Of a stretch of DNA of 64,000 nt, positions 32,945 through 42,435 are shown piece by piece. The stretch is from Algoriphagus yeomjeoni (GTDB taxonomy: Bacteria > Bacteroidota > Bacteroidia > Cytophagales > Cyclobacteriaceae). Under the pieces are notes generated by a model, which saw only the letters and a list, made by a program, of their open reading frames with translations, did no database searches and had not been told where the DNA came from. Positions within the stretch are counted from its first letter, which is position 1. Every line of letters begins with the position of its first letter. The stretch covers positions 1-64,000 of the forward strand of contig NZ_QLLK01000006.1 of the NCBI RefSeq assembly GCF_003259505.1, read 5' to 3'. A program made the translations under genes and the position numbers.

Positions 32945-33760
32945 TTACTTTTTTGGGTTTAAAAGTAGCTTTCTTCCGTCAGGCAACATGGTATTGGCGG
33001 CAACTTTGCATTCATCAACTAATACTTCATAGGTAGTTAAATAAGATACTTCCGAATTTCCCCCTCGAGACACAAACCAATTTTCTGCACCTACTTTAGG
33101 AAGGACTTCATTTTCTTGTAAGCAGTTTATAAATCGATTCACAGGAGCATTAATAGCTATTTGAAATTCCCTACCGACAGCATTTATACCTGTTAAGCTT
33201 CCAGTAGAACTAAAGCTGGTCAATGAATTATTTACGTAAGTTTTGCTGTGTTTGAATTTTCCGGAGAACTCTGTGCTGAGGTTAGTTTCTGTGCTTTCTA
33301 CAAGATCATTAAATTCCTCCAGAACCTCGTCGGAACCACTTCTAGTGAAAGTTCTAATGCCCTCTATTTTTTTTGAACCAAAGTGATAATCATCATAAGT
33401 TAAAGTCCACTTGTTAATAGAGTTAGCTAAGGGATCTTCAAATTTGATGGTCAATTTCCCACTTCTACTGTATTCTCCTGATTGAGTACAAGTACTGCCG
33501 GCCAAAAAATCTAACGTTACTACCTTACTTACTTGGTCCAAGTGAATTGCTGGACATCCTGGTAAATCAAGTGAATCTACCTGTTGATATTCCTTCCAAG
33601 TAATCATTGCAAAATATAGGCTTTCGTTCCAGTCCTTAGAAATACTGAACAATTGAGATGCTTCCGTGGGTAAATCTGTCTGGATAACTTTTTCCTCATC
33701 TTCCGCACAACTCATCAAAATTGGAACTAGTACAATCAGTCCGAAAATATATCTTCTCAT
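32945..33760 (-). CDS. lipoprotein of unknown function
   Basis: A 271-residue lipoprotein with lipobox LMSC (about residue 18), followed by an acidic spacer. The mature chain is polar, strand-rich and contains several cysteines (GCPAIHL, STCTQSG, FINCLQ, VDECK) that could form two disulfides. No known domain was recognised. The stop lies directly after the ahcY terminator, so transcripts from both sides end there. No partner gene is apparent. Similar surface lipoproteins are common in the Cytophagales, but a function is not proposed. Confidence 0.72.
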   Translation of the reverse strand: MRRYIFGLIVLVPILMSCAEDEEKVIQTDLPTEASQLFSISKDWNESLYFAMITWKEYQQVDSLDLPGCPAIHLDQVSKVVTLDFLAGSTCTQSGEYSRSGKLTIKFEDPLANSINKWTLTYDDYHFGSKKIEGIRTFTRSGSDEVLEEFNDLVESTETNLSTEFSGKFKHSKTYVNNSLTSFSSTGSLTGINAVGREFQIAINAPVNRFINCLQENEVLPKVGAENWFVSRGGNSEVSYLTTYEVLVDECKVAANTMLPDGRKLLLNPKK

Positions 33761-33858
33761 TAAATGGTGATTAAAAATATTAGCGTTGGTTTACTATTCG
33801 TCCTTCAATTACCACGCCGAAATAACTATCTTGGAACTCGACGATAAACCACAAATTT

Positions 33859-34728
33859 ATGATTTTAGCAGAAGGAATGCTCAAACAAGGAGCATTGAAA
33901 GGCAAAAATATTATTGTAACTGGAGGAGGAACAGGGCTAGGCAAATCGATGGGAGAGTATTTTTTAGAACTTGGAGCCAACCTGGTAATCACATCTAGAA
34001 AGCTTGAAGTACTGCAGGAAACAGCTAAAGAAATGATGGCTGCAAAAGGAGGGAAGGTAATTCCATTAGCTTGTGATGTTAGGGAAATTGATCAAGTGGA
34101 AGCTATGTGGAAGGATGCTACTGAGCAACTGGGGCAAATTCATGTGGTATTGAACAACGCTGCTGGGAATTTTATTAGCCCTACGGAGCGACTATCAACA
34201 AATGCATTCAATACTGTCTTGGATATTGTTTTAAAAGGTACTTCCCAAGTCACCTTAACTGCTGGTAAAGATTGGATTGCAAAAAAGCAATCAGGCACTT
34301 TTCTCAATATTGTCACTACTTACGCTTGGACAGGTTCCGGCTATGTTGTTCCATCTGCTGCTGCAAAGGCCGGAGTGTTAGCCATGACTCGTTCTCTGGC
34401 TGTTGAATGGGCTAAATACGGTATTCGATCAAACGCAATCGCTCCTGGGCCATTCCCTACAGAAGGAGCTTGGAGTCGCCTACTTCCTGGTGATTTGGTG
34501 AAAAAATTTGATCCGGCTAAGAAAGTGCCAGTTGGTAGAGTTGGTGAACACCAAGAGCTAGCTAATCTAGCGGCTTACTTGGTGTCAGATTATTCTAGCT
34601 ACGTAAATGGAGAGGTAATGACAATAGATGGAGGTGAATGGCTAAAAGGGGCAGGTGAGTTCAATAATTTGGATCAAATACCAGAAGAAATGTGGGATAT
34701 GATGGAAGCCTCTAGAGGAAAAAAGTGA
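33859..34728 (+). CDS. SDR oxidoreductase, 2,4-dienoyl-CoA reductase-like
   Basis: A 289-residue short-chain dehydrogenase. The NADP-binding motif TGGGTGLGKSMG is at about 22-33 and NNAAGNFI follows. TTYAWTGSGYVVPSAAAKAG holds the active Tyr and Lys in the arrangement of mitochondrial/peroxisomal 2,4-dienoyl-CoA reductases, where the Tyr lies before the S-A-A-A-K turn rather than in YxxxK. APGPFPTEGA is the downstream loop of that family. It would reduce trans-2,4-dienoyl-CoA during beta-oxidation of unsaturated fatty acids. Monocistronic, with two hairpins downstream. Confidence 0.86.
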   Translation: MILAEGMLKQGALKGKNIIVTGGGTGLGKSMGEYFLELGANLVITSRKLEVLQETAKEMMAAKGGKVIPLACDVREIDQVEAMWKDATEQLGQIHVVLNNAAGNFISPTERLSTNAFNTVLDIVLKGTSQVTLTAGKDWIAKKQSGTFLNIVTTYAWTGSGYVVPSAAAKAGVLAMTRSLAVEWAKYGIRSNAIAPGPFPTEGAWSRLLPGDLVKKFDPAKKVPVGRVGEHQELANLAAYLVSDYSSYVNGEVMTIDGGEWLKGAGEFNNLDQIPEEMWDMMEASRGKK

Positions 34729-34730
34729 TG

Positions 34731-34801
34731 AGCCCCAAAGTGATTTGGGGCTATCTGAAAGCAAAATGGAAGATCAGGAAACTTTAAGTTCCTGATCTTT
34801 T
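34731..34801 (+). terminator. two adjacent hairpins, the second a terminator
   Basis: AGCCCCAAA/TTTGGGGCT (34731-34752) is a stem without T run. AGATCAGGAA (34771-34780) and TTCCTGATCT (34789-34798) form a second stem with a TTTTCT tail. Together they separate convergent genes ending at 34728 and 34806. Confidence 0.7.
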
Positions 34802-34805
34802 CTAT

Positions 34806-35873
34806 TTAAAATGGAGAAGAATTTGATTCGTTTGATAAATCATTTTCAATCGACTTATTTTTTTGAACCGATTCCTTGATACTTTTCTTAAGTGATTGAT
34901 CCAATAATTTTGTTTCTTTTTTGATTAGCTGTACTAGTCTTTTGGATTCGTTGTTTTGTGGTTCACTATCTAATATTTCGAGGATTCCTAAGATATTTGC
35001 CACCCTTGCCCTAAGTGTGTGAGACTGTTCAAATGCCAGTTCTTTCAGAAAGTAGTGATGCTCCTTTAGCCATATTTCTTGTTTCTTTCTATCTGAAATA
35101 TCCAAAATACAACCTAAGATTTTGGTCGGGTGTCCGGTATTCGACCACTCGATCGTCTTACCAAATCCCAAAGCCCAGATTGTTTGATTTGATTTTTGGT
35201 TAATCCTGAATTCCTTTTTGAAAGGTAGATTACCTGCGGTCTTAAAATGAATACTTAAATCATTTAATAAGTTTGGGAAGTCCTCAGGATGGATATGTTT
35301 TTGCCATGAAATAGGAGTGCTACCACTTAATTCATCTTGGGTATATCCGAGCATTTGGCCCAGTCCCTTACTTATTTTATCCCCCTTTTTAGATACGTCA
35401 AACTCCCAAAAACCGAGTAGCTTATCCTCTAAAATACTGTCAATAATTTCTTTACCCTCACTTGTGGCACTATCAAAAAAATCGCCTAAGCCTAAATTAT
35501 AAGGCATTGGCTGGGAAACTGGATGTCCTATCCCTAAGCAAGTTCCATAATCTTCAGTAATAAAAAAGAATTCCCATTTTGTGTCAACCAAATCACCTTC
35601 AGGATGCTCGATCTTTTGAAGGTCAACAGTAAAAGATTGGTGAGAGTTTTTCCAAGCTTTTATTCTCTGGCTCTCATATTTGCCCCAATTTGAGGCGGCA
35701 AAGCAATCAGAAAAAAAGATTGGTTTTTCTTTATTGTCGAAAAAAGTCGGTACTGGGCCTATGCTAGAATCCGATGTGATGACCCGCCCAGTCTTTTCTA
35801 GCGTAACCTGTAGAAAGTACTCGGATAATACAGCTAGCTGACTGAAACCCTGAATAGCATCGTAATCATTCAT
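34806..35873 (-). CDS. PAS-domain protein with histidine-kinase-like dimerisation box but no kinase domain
   Basis: A 355-residue cytoplasmic protein. Residues about 10-130 look like a first PAS-type sensor, about 150-275 a second (PAS_3 pattern, HPEDF and GCILDISDRK). Residues 280-330 form a helical hairpin with H285 in EQSHTLRARVANILG, very like the phosphoacceptor box of sensor kinases. No HATPase domain follows; the chain ends in a charged tail. It may pass phosphate as a domain shared with another kinase, or act by dimerisation only. The gene stands alone, with no regulator neighbour. Confidence 0.8.
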   Translation of the reverse strand: MNDYDAIQGFSQLAVLSEYFLQVTLEKTGRVITSDSSIGPVPTFFDNKEKPIFFSDCFAASNWGKYESQRIKAWKNSHQSFTVDLQKIEHPEGDLVDTKWEFFFITEDYGTCLGIGHPVSQPMPYNLGLGDFFDSATSEGKEIIDSILEDKLLGFWEFDVSKKGDKISKGLGQMLGYTQDELSGSTPISWQKHIHPEDFPNLLNDLSIHFKTAGNLPFKKEFRINQKSNQTIWALGFGKTIEWSNTGHPTKILGCILDISDRKKQEIWLKEHHYFLKELAFEQSHTLRARVANILGILEILDSEPQNNESKRLVQLIKKETKLLDQSLKKSIKESVQKNKSIENDLSNESNSSPF

Positions 35874-36141
35874 CTTGTAAATTTAAAGAATCTCCATTTG
35901 AATTTCTTTAAAATGCATATATATTTATTTGAAATACATAAAAATATATTTAATCAGTGAATTGACTGGCCGGTATTGAGTAGTGTTCTGTTTTTTGAGC
36001 TTCTGTGTAGGAATTGCATTTGACTAAGTAGCTCCTGATGTTTTCCCTTTTGCCGATACTTACCGAAGAGTGGCGACCCTTGATAACTTATTGCACTATC
36101 CTAAGCCGGAATTCGTAATTGTGTTTTCTGTTTTTTGGCAT
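35874..36141. other. intergenic, nothing definite
   Basis: About 270 bp without a credible gene, upstream of the PAS gene and beyond the DUF4494 terminator. An AT-rich A/T stretch (35900-35955) may hold the PAS-gene promoter, but no TAnnTTTG box could be fixed. Confidence 0.4.
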
Positions 36142-36179
36142 AAAAATGCCCCCAATAAGTGTATGACTTTTTGGGGGCA
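36142..36179 (-). terminator. intrinsic terminator of the DUF4494 gene
   Basis: TGCCCCCAA (36147-36155) and TTGGGGGCA (36171-36179) form a strong stem. On minus it ends in a T run (A run 36142-36146). It lies 43 bp past the stop at 36222. Confidence 0.85.
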
Positions 36180-36221
36180 CATCAAATTCCGTGATCTTTT
36201 TTGTTCTATAGTTGTGAATTA

Positions 36222-36719
36222 TTATTCTTCGTTTTGAGTAACTTCTGAAACTGGTCTGAAATTCCCTTCAGGTAATTGATCAGCTACTTCGTCCCGCTCA
36301 AAAGGGAATACTTCTATAATAGGACTCTCTACAATATCTGGTACTCTGAAACTCACAAGCATATTGCCGAGACTTTCTTGAATTCTATCGTAGGCTTCTT
36401 TTACATCGTTAGCAGTTACGATCATGTATTGTGTCACTTTTTTCTCTTTGCCACTTTCTCCGTCTGCCACCATATAGGATATTTTGCATTTGTGCCAAAT
36501 GTCAGCATCCTCATAAAAGAAAACATCTACAATATTACTTTTACTTATTCCAGTGACTTGAAAATCTCCTCTAATCTGAGATGCTAGCCTATCATATAGA
36601 ATTGCTTCTGCTTCTGTAAATGATACCGCATCAACTAGATATGCCTCGGAAATATTTTTAAGCAAACCCTGCTCATTCTCCTTTGCGTATTTGACTTTGC
36701 ATAAAAACCAAGTTCTCAT
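36222..36719 (-). CDS. DUF4494 protein
   Basis: A 165-residue cytoplasmic protein. It begins MRTWFLCKVKY and continues with YLVDAVSFTEAEAILYDRLA and DVFFYEDADIWHKCKISYM, all hallmarks of the DUF4494 family of Bacteroidota. Function unknown. An acidic C-terminal tail (about 150-165) follows the domain. Divergent from the patatin gene, monocistronic, with its own terminator. Confidence 0.88.
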   Translation of the reverse strand: MRTWFLCKVKYAKENEQGLLKNISEAYLVDAVSFTEAEAILYDRLASQIRGDFQVTGISKSNIVDVFFYEDADIWHKCKISYMVADGESGKEKKVTQYMIVTANDVKEAYDRIQESLGNMLVSFRVPDIVESPIIEVFPFERDEVADQLPEGNFRPVSEVTQNEE

Positions 36720-36938
36720 AATTCTTTCTGTTTGAGCTTCGAAGGTAAAATATATCCTTTGAAGCGCAAGTGTGTTTTCGGCAAAAGCAACAGCTTGAAC
36801 GGTATAGAGATTAGTAACTCCTTGATTTTCAAACCAATTTATTTGTCAGATAATATACTCTTCATAAACCAAAATTGGATTCATGAAAAGATTGTGGAGA
36901 GTAAAAGAAAAGCAGTAAATTATCGCAAAACCAATACA

Positions 36939-39245
36939 ATGCGGGATAAAATCTGGTACAGCTTTCCAGTCCAATTACTATTACTTCATCTAAGAAAAAA
37001 CCTAAGTCTTGTTCTTATTTGGATATTATTGATGGGGGTTATTTTGGAATACTTCGGTGTGATGTTGGGGATTCCGTTTCTTTTCCTAGATCCTGAATAT
37101 CTACATCAGGTTTCTTGGGTGAGCTTTTTTTTGATGGGAATTGGTTTTGCGGTTTTAACTATGGCATTTCATATGTCCACTTACATTATGGATGGAAGGC
37201 ATTTTCCCTTTTTAGCAATTGTGAATAAGCCGTTTATCCACTATTGCGTGAATAATGGAATCATCCCTTTTATTTTTTATGTGGTGTATATTTTAAGGTT
37301 TATAGATTTCCAGCTGGGTAACAACCTTGCCAATGACTGGGAAGTACTTTATTATTTTTTCGGGTTTCTGGCTGGCAGTGTAGTTACCTACGCTGTCATA
37401 TTTGGGTATTTTGCTTTTACTAACAAGGATTTCTTCATCCTATTTGCTGGGACGGTTGACAAAAGACTTCGTAAAGTAAGGCTGACACGAGCAAATGTAA
37501 TCAGCCAATATAAGGAGCTGAAAACTCAAAAATACAAGGTTCTTTATTACCTGAATTTGAACCTTCGGCCTGAAAAAGTCAGGCCTGATATTTCCAGATT
37601 TGAAGGGACAAAATTGCTTCGTGTATTCGATCAAAATCATTTGAACCTATTTGTAATACAAGTTTTTTTGATCCTCTTTGTCTTATTTTTAGGGTTTTTC
37701 AAAGAGAATCCTTTTCTCCAATTACCCGCAGCGATGAGTGCTACGCTGTTGTTTGCCATTTTGGTCATGTTGGTAGGAGCTGTTAGTTTTTGGCTAAGGA
37801 GATGGGCTACTTTTGCTGTATTTTCCTTTATTATTCTAGCTAATTATTTCAGTAATTTCAATTTTCTCAATCGTCCCCATGAAGCATATGGACTAGATTA
37901 TTCAGTGCCTCCTGTTACCTACAGCCTTGCTCACATGGATAGTCTGTTGAGTCCTGAACTGGTAAAAAAGGATAGGGAAAACGTCCTTAATATTCTCAAT
38001 AATTGGAAAGCAAAATTTCCTAATGAGAGAAAGCCTAAAATGGTAATGGTAGCCTCAAGCGGAGGCGGTCAGCGGTCAGCATTGTGGACAGTTAAAGTTT
38101 TGCAGAGTATGTATGGAATAGATGAGGGAGAGGTTTTAAAACATACAGAACTTTTTACAGGTGCTTCGGGTGGGGTAATAGGTGAGGCTTTTTTTAGAGA
38201 GGTTTATCTCAGGTCATTAACCGATCCTTCCGTAAACCCATTAGATGAAAAGTACCTAGATCAAATATCCGCTGATAATCTTAATCCGATCATTTTTACC
38301 CTGCTGGTTAATGACTTGTTGATACGAAATCAAAATTTTCACTATAATGGGCATAAGTATCTAAAAGACAGGGGTTATGCTTTCGAAAATCAATTGAACC
38401 AGAATACTGAAGGGATTCTGGATAAACCGATTTCTGCATACGCAGAACCTGAGTTTTCCGGCAGTATTCCCTTGCTTCCCGTGACTACTTTGATAACAAA
38501 TGATGGTAGAAAGCTTGTGATTTCTCCACATTCCATGTCGTTTTTTGGAACATCGATGCTAGGTAAACTTGGTATGGATGAGAAGAAGCAGTCGATTGAT
38601 TTCCTTCGTTTCTTTCAGGAACATGACTCAGAGAATCTAAGGTTTCTAACTGCCTTGAGGATGAGCGCAACTTTTCCATTTATTACGCCAAATATAGAAT
38701 TGCCTTCAAATCCCGTCATGGAAACTATGGATACCGGGTTGTCAGATAATTTTGGAATTCAGGATGCTCTCCGATTTATGTACGTTTTCCAATCCTGGAT
38801 CAAGGAAAATACAGGAGGAGTGGTGTTGGTGACTATCCGAGATTCTGAGAAAATCACAGAGATAGCTCCGAGCTTTCCTCCAAGGATCTTTGAGAAGGTA
38901 TTTACGCCATTGAAGAATATCTATGCGAATTGGGATAATGTGCAAACGATTCAAAATGAAGTACTTTTCAATTATATGGTAGAGTCGATGCCTTTTAATC
39001 TTGAAAAAATAGAATTTGAATATGCACCGGAGAAGGTACAAGTGGAGGAGTTGACAGAAAGTCAGGAGACAATGCAGCGTGCATCTTTGAACTGGAGATT
39101 GACTGCAAGAGAGAAGAAATCAATCTTGGAAAGTGTCTATACACTGAAAAACCAAAGTTCTCTTAAAAGATTAAAAGAGCTCTTTACCAGAAATCCTATC
39201 GAATTGGCAGATAGTGTTGCTGTGGAAGAGCTCCCTTCTCAATAA
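36939..39245 (+). CDS. patatin-like phospholipase with N-terminal multi-pass membrane domain
   Basis: A 768-residue protein. The first 300 residues hold about six to seven TM helices (near 20-40, 60-80, 105-120, 135-160, 230-250, 260-285 and 290-305). The catalytic domain (about 355-640) shows all patatin marks: the oxyanion loop SGGGQR (about 372-377), the nucleophile elbow GASGG (Ser about 409) and DTG with Asp about 598. The last third ends in a charged helical region. Patatins are acyl hydrolases acting on phospholipids or sterol esters. A membrane-embedded N-terminus would fix the enzyme at its substrate. The frame is open from a TTG (36732), but the ATG at 36939 is preferred. It overlaps the end of the convergent Mpo1-like gene by 7 bp. 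Confidence 0.85.
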   Translation: MRDKIWYSFPVQLLLLHLRKNLSLVLIWILLMGVILEYFGVMLGIPFLFLDPEYLHQVSWVSFFLMGIGFAVLTMAFHMSTYIMDGRHFPFLAIVNKPFIHYCVNNGIIPFIFYVVYILRFIDFQLGNNLANDWEVLYYFFGFLAGSVVTYAVIFGYFAFTNKDFFILFAGTVDKRLRKVRLTRANVISQYKELKTQKYKVLYYLNLNLRPEKVRPDISRFEGTKLLRVFDQNHLNLFVIQVFLILFVLFLGFFKENPFLQLPAAMSATLLFAILVMLVGAVSFWLRRWATFAVFSFIILANYFSNFNFLNRPHEAYGLDYSVPPVTYSLAHMDSLLSPELVKKDRENVLNILNNWKAKFPNERKPKMVMVASSGGGQRSALWTVKVLQSMYGIDEGEVLKHTELFTGASGGVIGEAFFREVYLRSLTDPSVNPLDEKYLDQISADNLNPIIFTLLVNDLLIRNQNFHYNGHKYLKDRGYAFENQLNQNTEGILDKPISAYAEPEFSGSIPLLPVTTLITNDGRKLVISPHSMSFFGTSMLGKLGMDEKKQSIDFLRFFQEHDSENLRFLTALRMSATFPFITPNIELPSNPVMETMDTGLSDNFGIQDALRFMYVFQSWIKENTGGVVLVTIRDSEKITEIAPSFPPRIFEKVFTPLKNIYANWDNVQTIQNEVLFNYMVESMPFNLEKIEFEYAPEKVQVEELTESQETMQRASLNWRLTAREKKSILESVYTLKNQSSLKRLKELFTRNPIELADSVAVEELPSQ

Positions 39246-39718
39246 GCTAGTCCCCACTTTTTGTAGATAAAATGCATCAACCATGCTGGACCAATCAGCA
39301 AAAATTGAAGGTCTTTGAGAAATGTAGGTTTTTTGCCCTCAATCTTATGACCATAAAACTGCATGATCCAGGCTAGAATAAACACGCCAAGGCTAACCAT
39401 CCATAGCTTCCCTGGTAAATACAGATCTATAAAATTTGCCAATGCTAAACATACAGCAGAGAAAAGAAACATGCCTAAGGTAAGCGGGATAGAAAGCATG
39501 AGGTAGTAAATCAACACTAGCACTAATACTACCGTCGCCCAATTGGCAAAATTTTCAAGGAATGGAAGAAGACTAGGTAGCGGCTCCGAGGGTATGCTAA
39601 AAATAAGCCCAACAATACTAAAAAAAATAGCAGGTACACAAACCCAATGGATAACCTTATTGGTCATGTTTTGATGACTCTGACCATATTCTTGGAATAA
39701 CTCATCGATCTTTCTCAT
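39239..39718 (-). CDS. Mpo1-like (DUF962) membrane protein
   Basis: A 159-residue inner-membrane protein. It has the Mpo1/DUF962 pattern: an opening Y-x-x-x-H (YGQSH) and N...H with INKVIHWVCVPA-like first helix, then about four TM helices, and the second histidine box FYGHKIEGKKP followed by the end LIGPAWL. The Saccharomyces homologue is an Fe2+-dependent dioxygenase in alpha-oxidation of 2-hydroxy fatty acids, and bacterial members are likely lipid-modifying. The conserved histidines fit metal ligands. Its stop overlaps that of the patatin gene by 7 bp. Reaction in this organism is inferred. Confidence 0.82.
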   Translation of the reverse strand: MRKIDELFQEYGQSHQNMTNKVIHWVCVPAIFFSIVGLIFSIPSEPLPSLLPFLENFANWATVVLVLVLIYYLMLSIPLTLGMFLFSAVCLALANFIDLYLPGKLWMVSLGVFILAWIMQFYGHKIEGKKPTFLKDLQFLLIGPAWLMHFIYKKWGLAY

Positions 39719-39793
39719 GGTATTTTGGGATTATATCGCTTAGATTGAATTAAAATACTAAATCTATTTTAATTCCTTTTTCTTAAAATCGAA

Positions 39794-40921
39794 ATGTTCA
39801 GTTATTGGGAGAAAAAACACTTTCTTAAATACGATCTTATTGTGGTAGGGTCTGGATTTGTCGGCTTGTCAACAGCTATACATTATAAGGTAAACCACCC
39901 CAAGTCCAACATACTTGTATTAGAGCGTGGAGTATTTCCAACTGGTGCAAGCACTAAAAATGCTGGTTTCGCCTGCTTTGGGAGTTTGACGGAGATATTA
40001 GATGATTTTTGGAATATGCCCCAAGATGAAATTCTTGCTCTTGTAGAGCGCAGATATAGAGGTCTTAAGGCGATTGGTAAGCAGTTTGGAGAAAAAAACC
40101 TTGGGTATGTACACTCAAATGGATATGAACTGTTGGATGAGACCCAGCGAGAAGCGTTAGATCAGATGGGGTCAGTGAATAAAATTCTCAAGCCAGTATT
40201 TAAGGAAGATGTTTTTTCGCTCGTTAAGAATCCAGGGAAAATGGGTTTTGCTGATCAAATCAACTTTATCGTCAAAAATAAATTTGAGGGAGAACTCGAC
40301 CCTGGGATGTACATGACATCGCTTTGGAAATTAGCCCAAGAGGTAGGGATCAGAATATTAACAGGAGTTTCAGTTTATGAAATACAGAAAGATGATGGAA
40401 TAGTCTTGGCAGAAGATGGTGCAGGCGAAATTAACTTGGAGTTTAAGGCTAATAAAATTGCGATTTGCACCAATGCCTTTACTAAAAAACTTTTGCCGGA
40501 TTCAGACATTCAGCCTGGTAGAGGATTGATCCTTTTATCTAAACCTTTGGATTTCAAAATCCCATGGAAAGGAACCTTTCATATGGATAAAGGCTATGTT
40601 TATTTTCGTCAGATTGACGGGCGACTTCTTTTAGGCGGAGCAAGGAATAAGGATTTTGAAGGCGAAAAAAGCACTGATTTTGAAGTTAATCCGAAAATTA
40701 AATCTCACTTGGAAAAATTGGCAAAAGAAGTAATCTTTCCGAGTAAAAGGATTGCTTGGGATATGGAATGGACTGGAATAATGGCTTTTGGCAAAATTAA
40801 ATCTCCTATAATTCAACAGGTAGGTACTAATACTGTTGCTGCAGTTCGATTAGGCGGAATGGGTGTGGCTATTGGTTGGCAAGTTGGAAAGGAGCTTTCT
40901 GTCCTTTTGTCCAAGATGTAA
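39794..40921 (+). CDS. FAD-dependent oxidoreductase (DAO family)
   Basis: A 375-residue soluble flavoprotein of the D-amino acid oxidase type. The dinucleotide site is VVGSGFVGLSTAIHY (about 16-30), followed by ERGVFPTGASTKNAGF. The last portion has GRLLLGGARN and AVRLGGMGVAIGW, which close on FAD. Substrates of such enzymes range from glycine and sarcosine to D-amino acids. No specific one can be assigned. NhaC follows 50 bp later on the same strand and may be co-transcribed. Confidence 0.86.
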   Translation: MFSYWEKKHFLKYDLIVVGSGFVGLSTAIHYKVNHPKSNILVLERGVFPTGASTKNAGFACFGSLTEILDDFWNMPQDEILALVERRYRGLKAIGKQFGEKNLGYVHSNGYELLDETQREALDQMGSVNKILKPVFKEDVFSLVKNPGKMGFADQINFIVKNKFEGELDPGMYMTSLWKLAQEVGIRILTGVSVYEIQKDDGIVLAEDGAGEINLEFKANKIAICTNAFTKKLLPDSDIQPGRGLILLSKPLDFKIPWKGTFHMDKGYVYFRQIDGRLLLGGARNKDFEGEKSTDFEVNPKIKSHLEKLAKEVIFPSKRIAWDMEWTGIMAFGKIKSPIIQQVGTNTVAAVRLGGMGVAIGWQVGKELSVLLSKM

Positions 40922-40971
40922 TTAATATTTTTTCATTAGATTCAACTCCTTAATCCACCAAACCCCTATTG

Positions 40972-42435
40972 ATGCAAGGTTTTAACCGTTCTCCAAAAGT
41001 TCTTGACGCACTAATTCCCCTGGTTTTTTTGATCGTCCTATTGGTATTGAATATTCAAGTTTTTGGCACAGATGGGCTTTCAGGATCCAACCAAATAGTT
41101 CTTATACTATCCTCTATGTTGGCTGCTTTGGTAGCTATTTTCCGCTTAGGATACAGTTGGGAAACGCTACAGGATGGAGCGATCAAAAGCATCAGTTCTG
41201 CCATGTCCAGTATATTGATTCTCTTTCTGATAGGAGCATTGGCTGGTACATGGTTATTAAGTGGGATTGTTCCAGCGATGATTTATTATGGGCTCCAGAT
41301 ATTAAGCCCGGCGATATTTTTGGTGGCAGCCTGTATTGTAAGTGCTATCGTTTCTGTGGCAACAGGAAGTAGTTGGACCACCGTTGCTACTGTTGGAGTC
41401 GCTTTACTTGGAATAGGGAAAGCTTTAGGGTTTGAAGAAGGGATAATAGCAGGAGCTATTATTTCCGGAGCTTATTTCGGTGATAAAATGTCCCCACTTT
41501 CAGATACAACTAATCTTGCACCGGCCATGGCAGGTACAGATTTGTTTACCCATATTCGGTACATGGCGAAAACCACCATTCCTTCAATTACGATCACGAT
41601 CATCATCTTTATTGTGATCGGGTTGAATTATGAGGCAAGTGGAGAAGTAAATAATGTGCAGGCTATTTCGAATGTAATTCTTGAGAAATTCAATGTTAGT
41701 GCTTGGTTATTTATCGTTCCAGTAGTGGTAATAGTCATGATTATCAAAAAAATCCCTGCAATCCCAGCTCTTCTTGCAGGAGCACTTTTGGGAGGTCTTT
41801 TTGCAGTGATTTTCCAACCAGAGATCATACGGCTGATTGCTGACGAAAATGCCTCATACGCCTACCAAAGCTTCAAGGCAGTGATGATGTCTCTTTACGG
41901 AGAAATCAGTATTTCGACTACAAATGATGTGGTGAATGAATTGCTGGTAACCAGTGGTATGGCGGGGATGATGTACACTATATGGTTGATTATCGCAGCC
42001 ATGGTATTTGGCGGAATAATGGAAGAAAGTGGCATGCTACGCGTTTTGGCAGAAGCAGTCATCCAGAAAGTACACAGCATTGGATCACTTATCGCATCCA
42101 CGGTTGCTACTTGCGTATTCTTTAATATCACTACTTCAGATCAGTATCTAGCTATTTTGGTTCCTGGCAGAATGTATGCAGATGTCTATAAAAAGCGAGG
42201 ATTGGCACCTGAAAACCTAAGTAGAACGCTAGAAGATTCAGGTACAGTAACCTCCGTTTTAGTTCCTTGGAATACCTGTGGAGCTACACAAGCATCGGTA
42301 TTGGGAGTGGCTACTTTGGTCTATGCACCCTATTGCTTTTTTAATATTATTAGTCCCTTTATGACCATTCTATATGGATATTTCAAACTAGGGATCACCT
42401 ATTACGATGAAGTAGAAGAAGAAAAGTTGGTATGA
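40972..42435 (+). CDS. nhaC: NhaC-family Na+/H+ antiporter
   Basis: A 487-residue inner-membrane antiporter with about 11-12 TM helices. The NhaC pattern shows in SGAYFGDKMSPLSDTTNLAPA (about 165-185), which holds the ion-binding acidic residues. Also typical are ATGSSWTT (about 126) and the C-terminal VPWNTCGATQASVLGV. It swaps Na+ for H+, or perhaps carries malate/lactate as some members do. ATG at 40972 is used; the frame also has a TTG one codon earlier. Its stop overlaps the start of the next gene by 4 bp (ATGA). Confidence 0.92.
   Translation: MQGFNRSPKVLDALIPLVFLIVLLVLNIQVFGTDGLSGSNQIVLILSSMLAALVAIFRLGYSWETLQDGAIKSISSAMSSILILFLIGALAGTWLLSGIVPAMIYYGLQILSPAIFLVAACIVSAIVSVATGSSWTTVATVGVALLGIGKALGFEEGIIAGAIISGAYFGDKMSPLSDTTNLAPAMAGTDLFTHIRYMAKTTIPSITITIIIFIVIGLNYEASGEVNNVQAISNVILEKFNVSAWLFIVPVVVIVMIIKKIPAIPALLAGALLGGLFAVIFQPEIIRLIADENASYAYQSFKAVMMSLYGEISISTTNDVVNELLVTSGMAGMMYTIWLIIAAMVFGGIMEESGMLRVLAEAVIQKVHSIGSLIASTVATCVFFNITTSDQYLAILVPGRMYADVYKKRGLAPENLSRTLEDSGTVTSVLVPWNTCGATQASVLGVATLVYAPYCFFNIISPFMTILYGYFKLGITYYDEVEEEKLV

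Noticed and set aside
36732..36938. N-terminal 69-residue extension of the patatin
   Set aside because: It begins at TTG, is not hydrophobic or domain-like, and the ATG at 36939 begins just before the first TM helix.
40969..40971. TTG start for nhaC
   Set aside because: An ATG follows directly and gives the same frame; the ATG is preferred.
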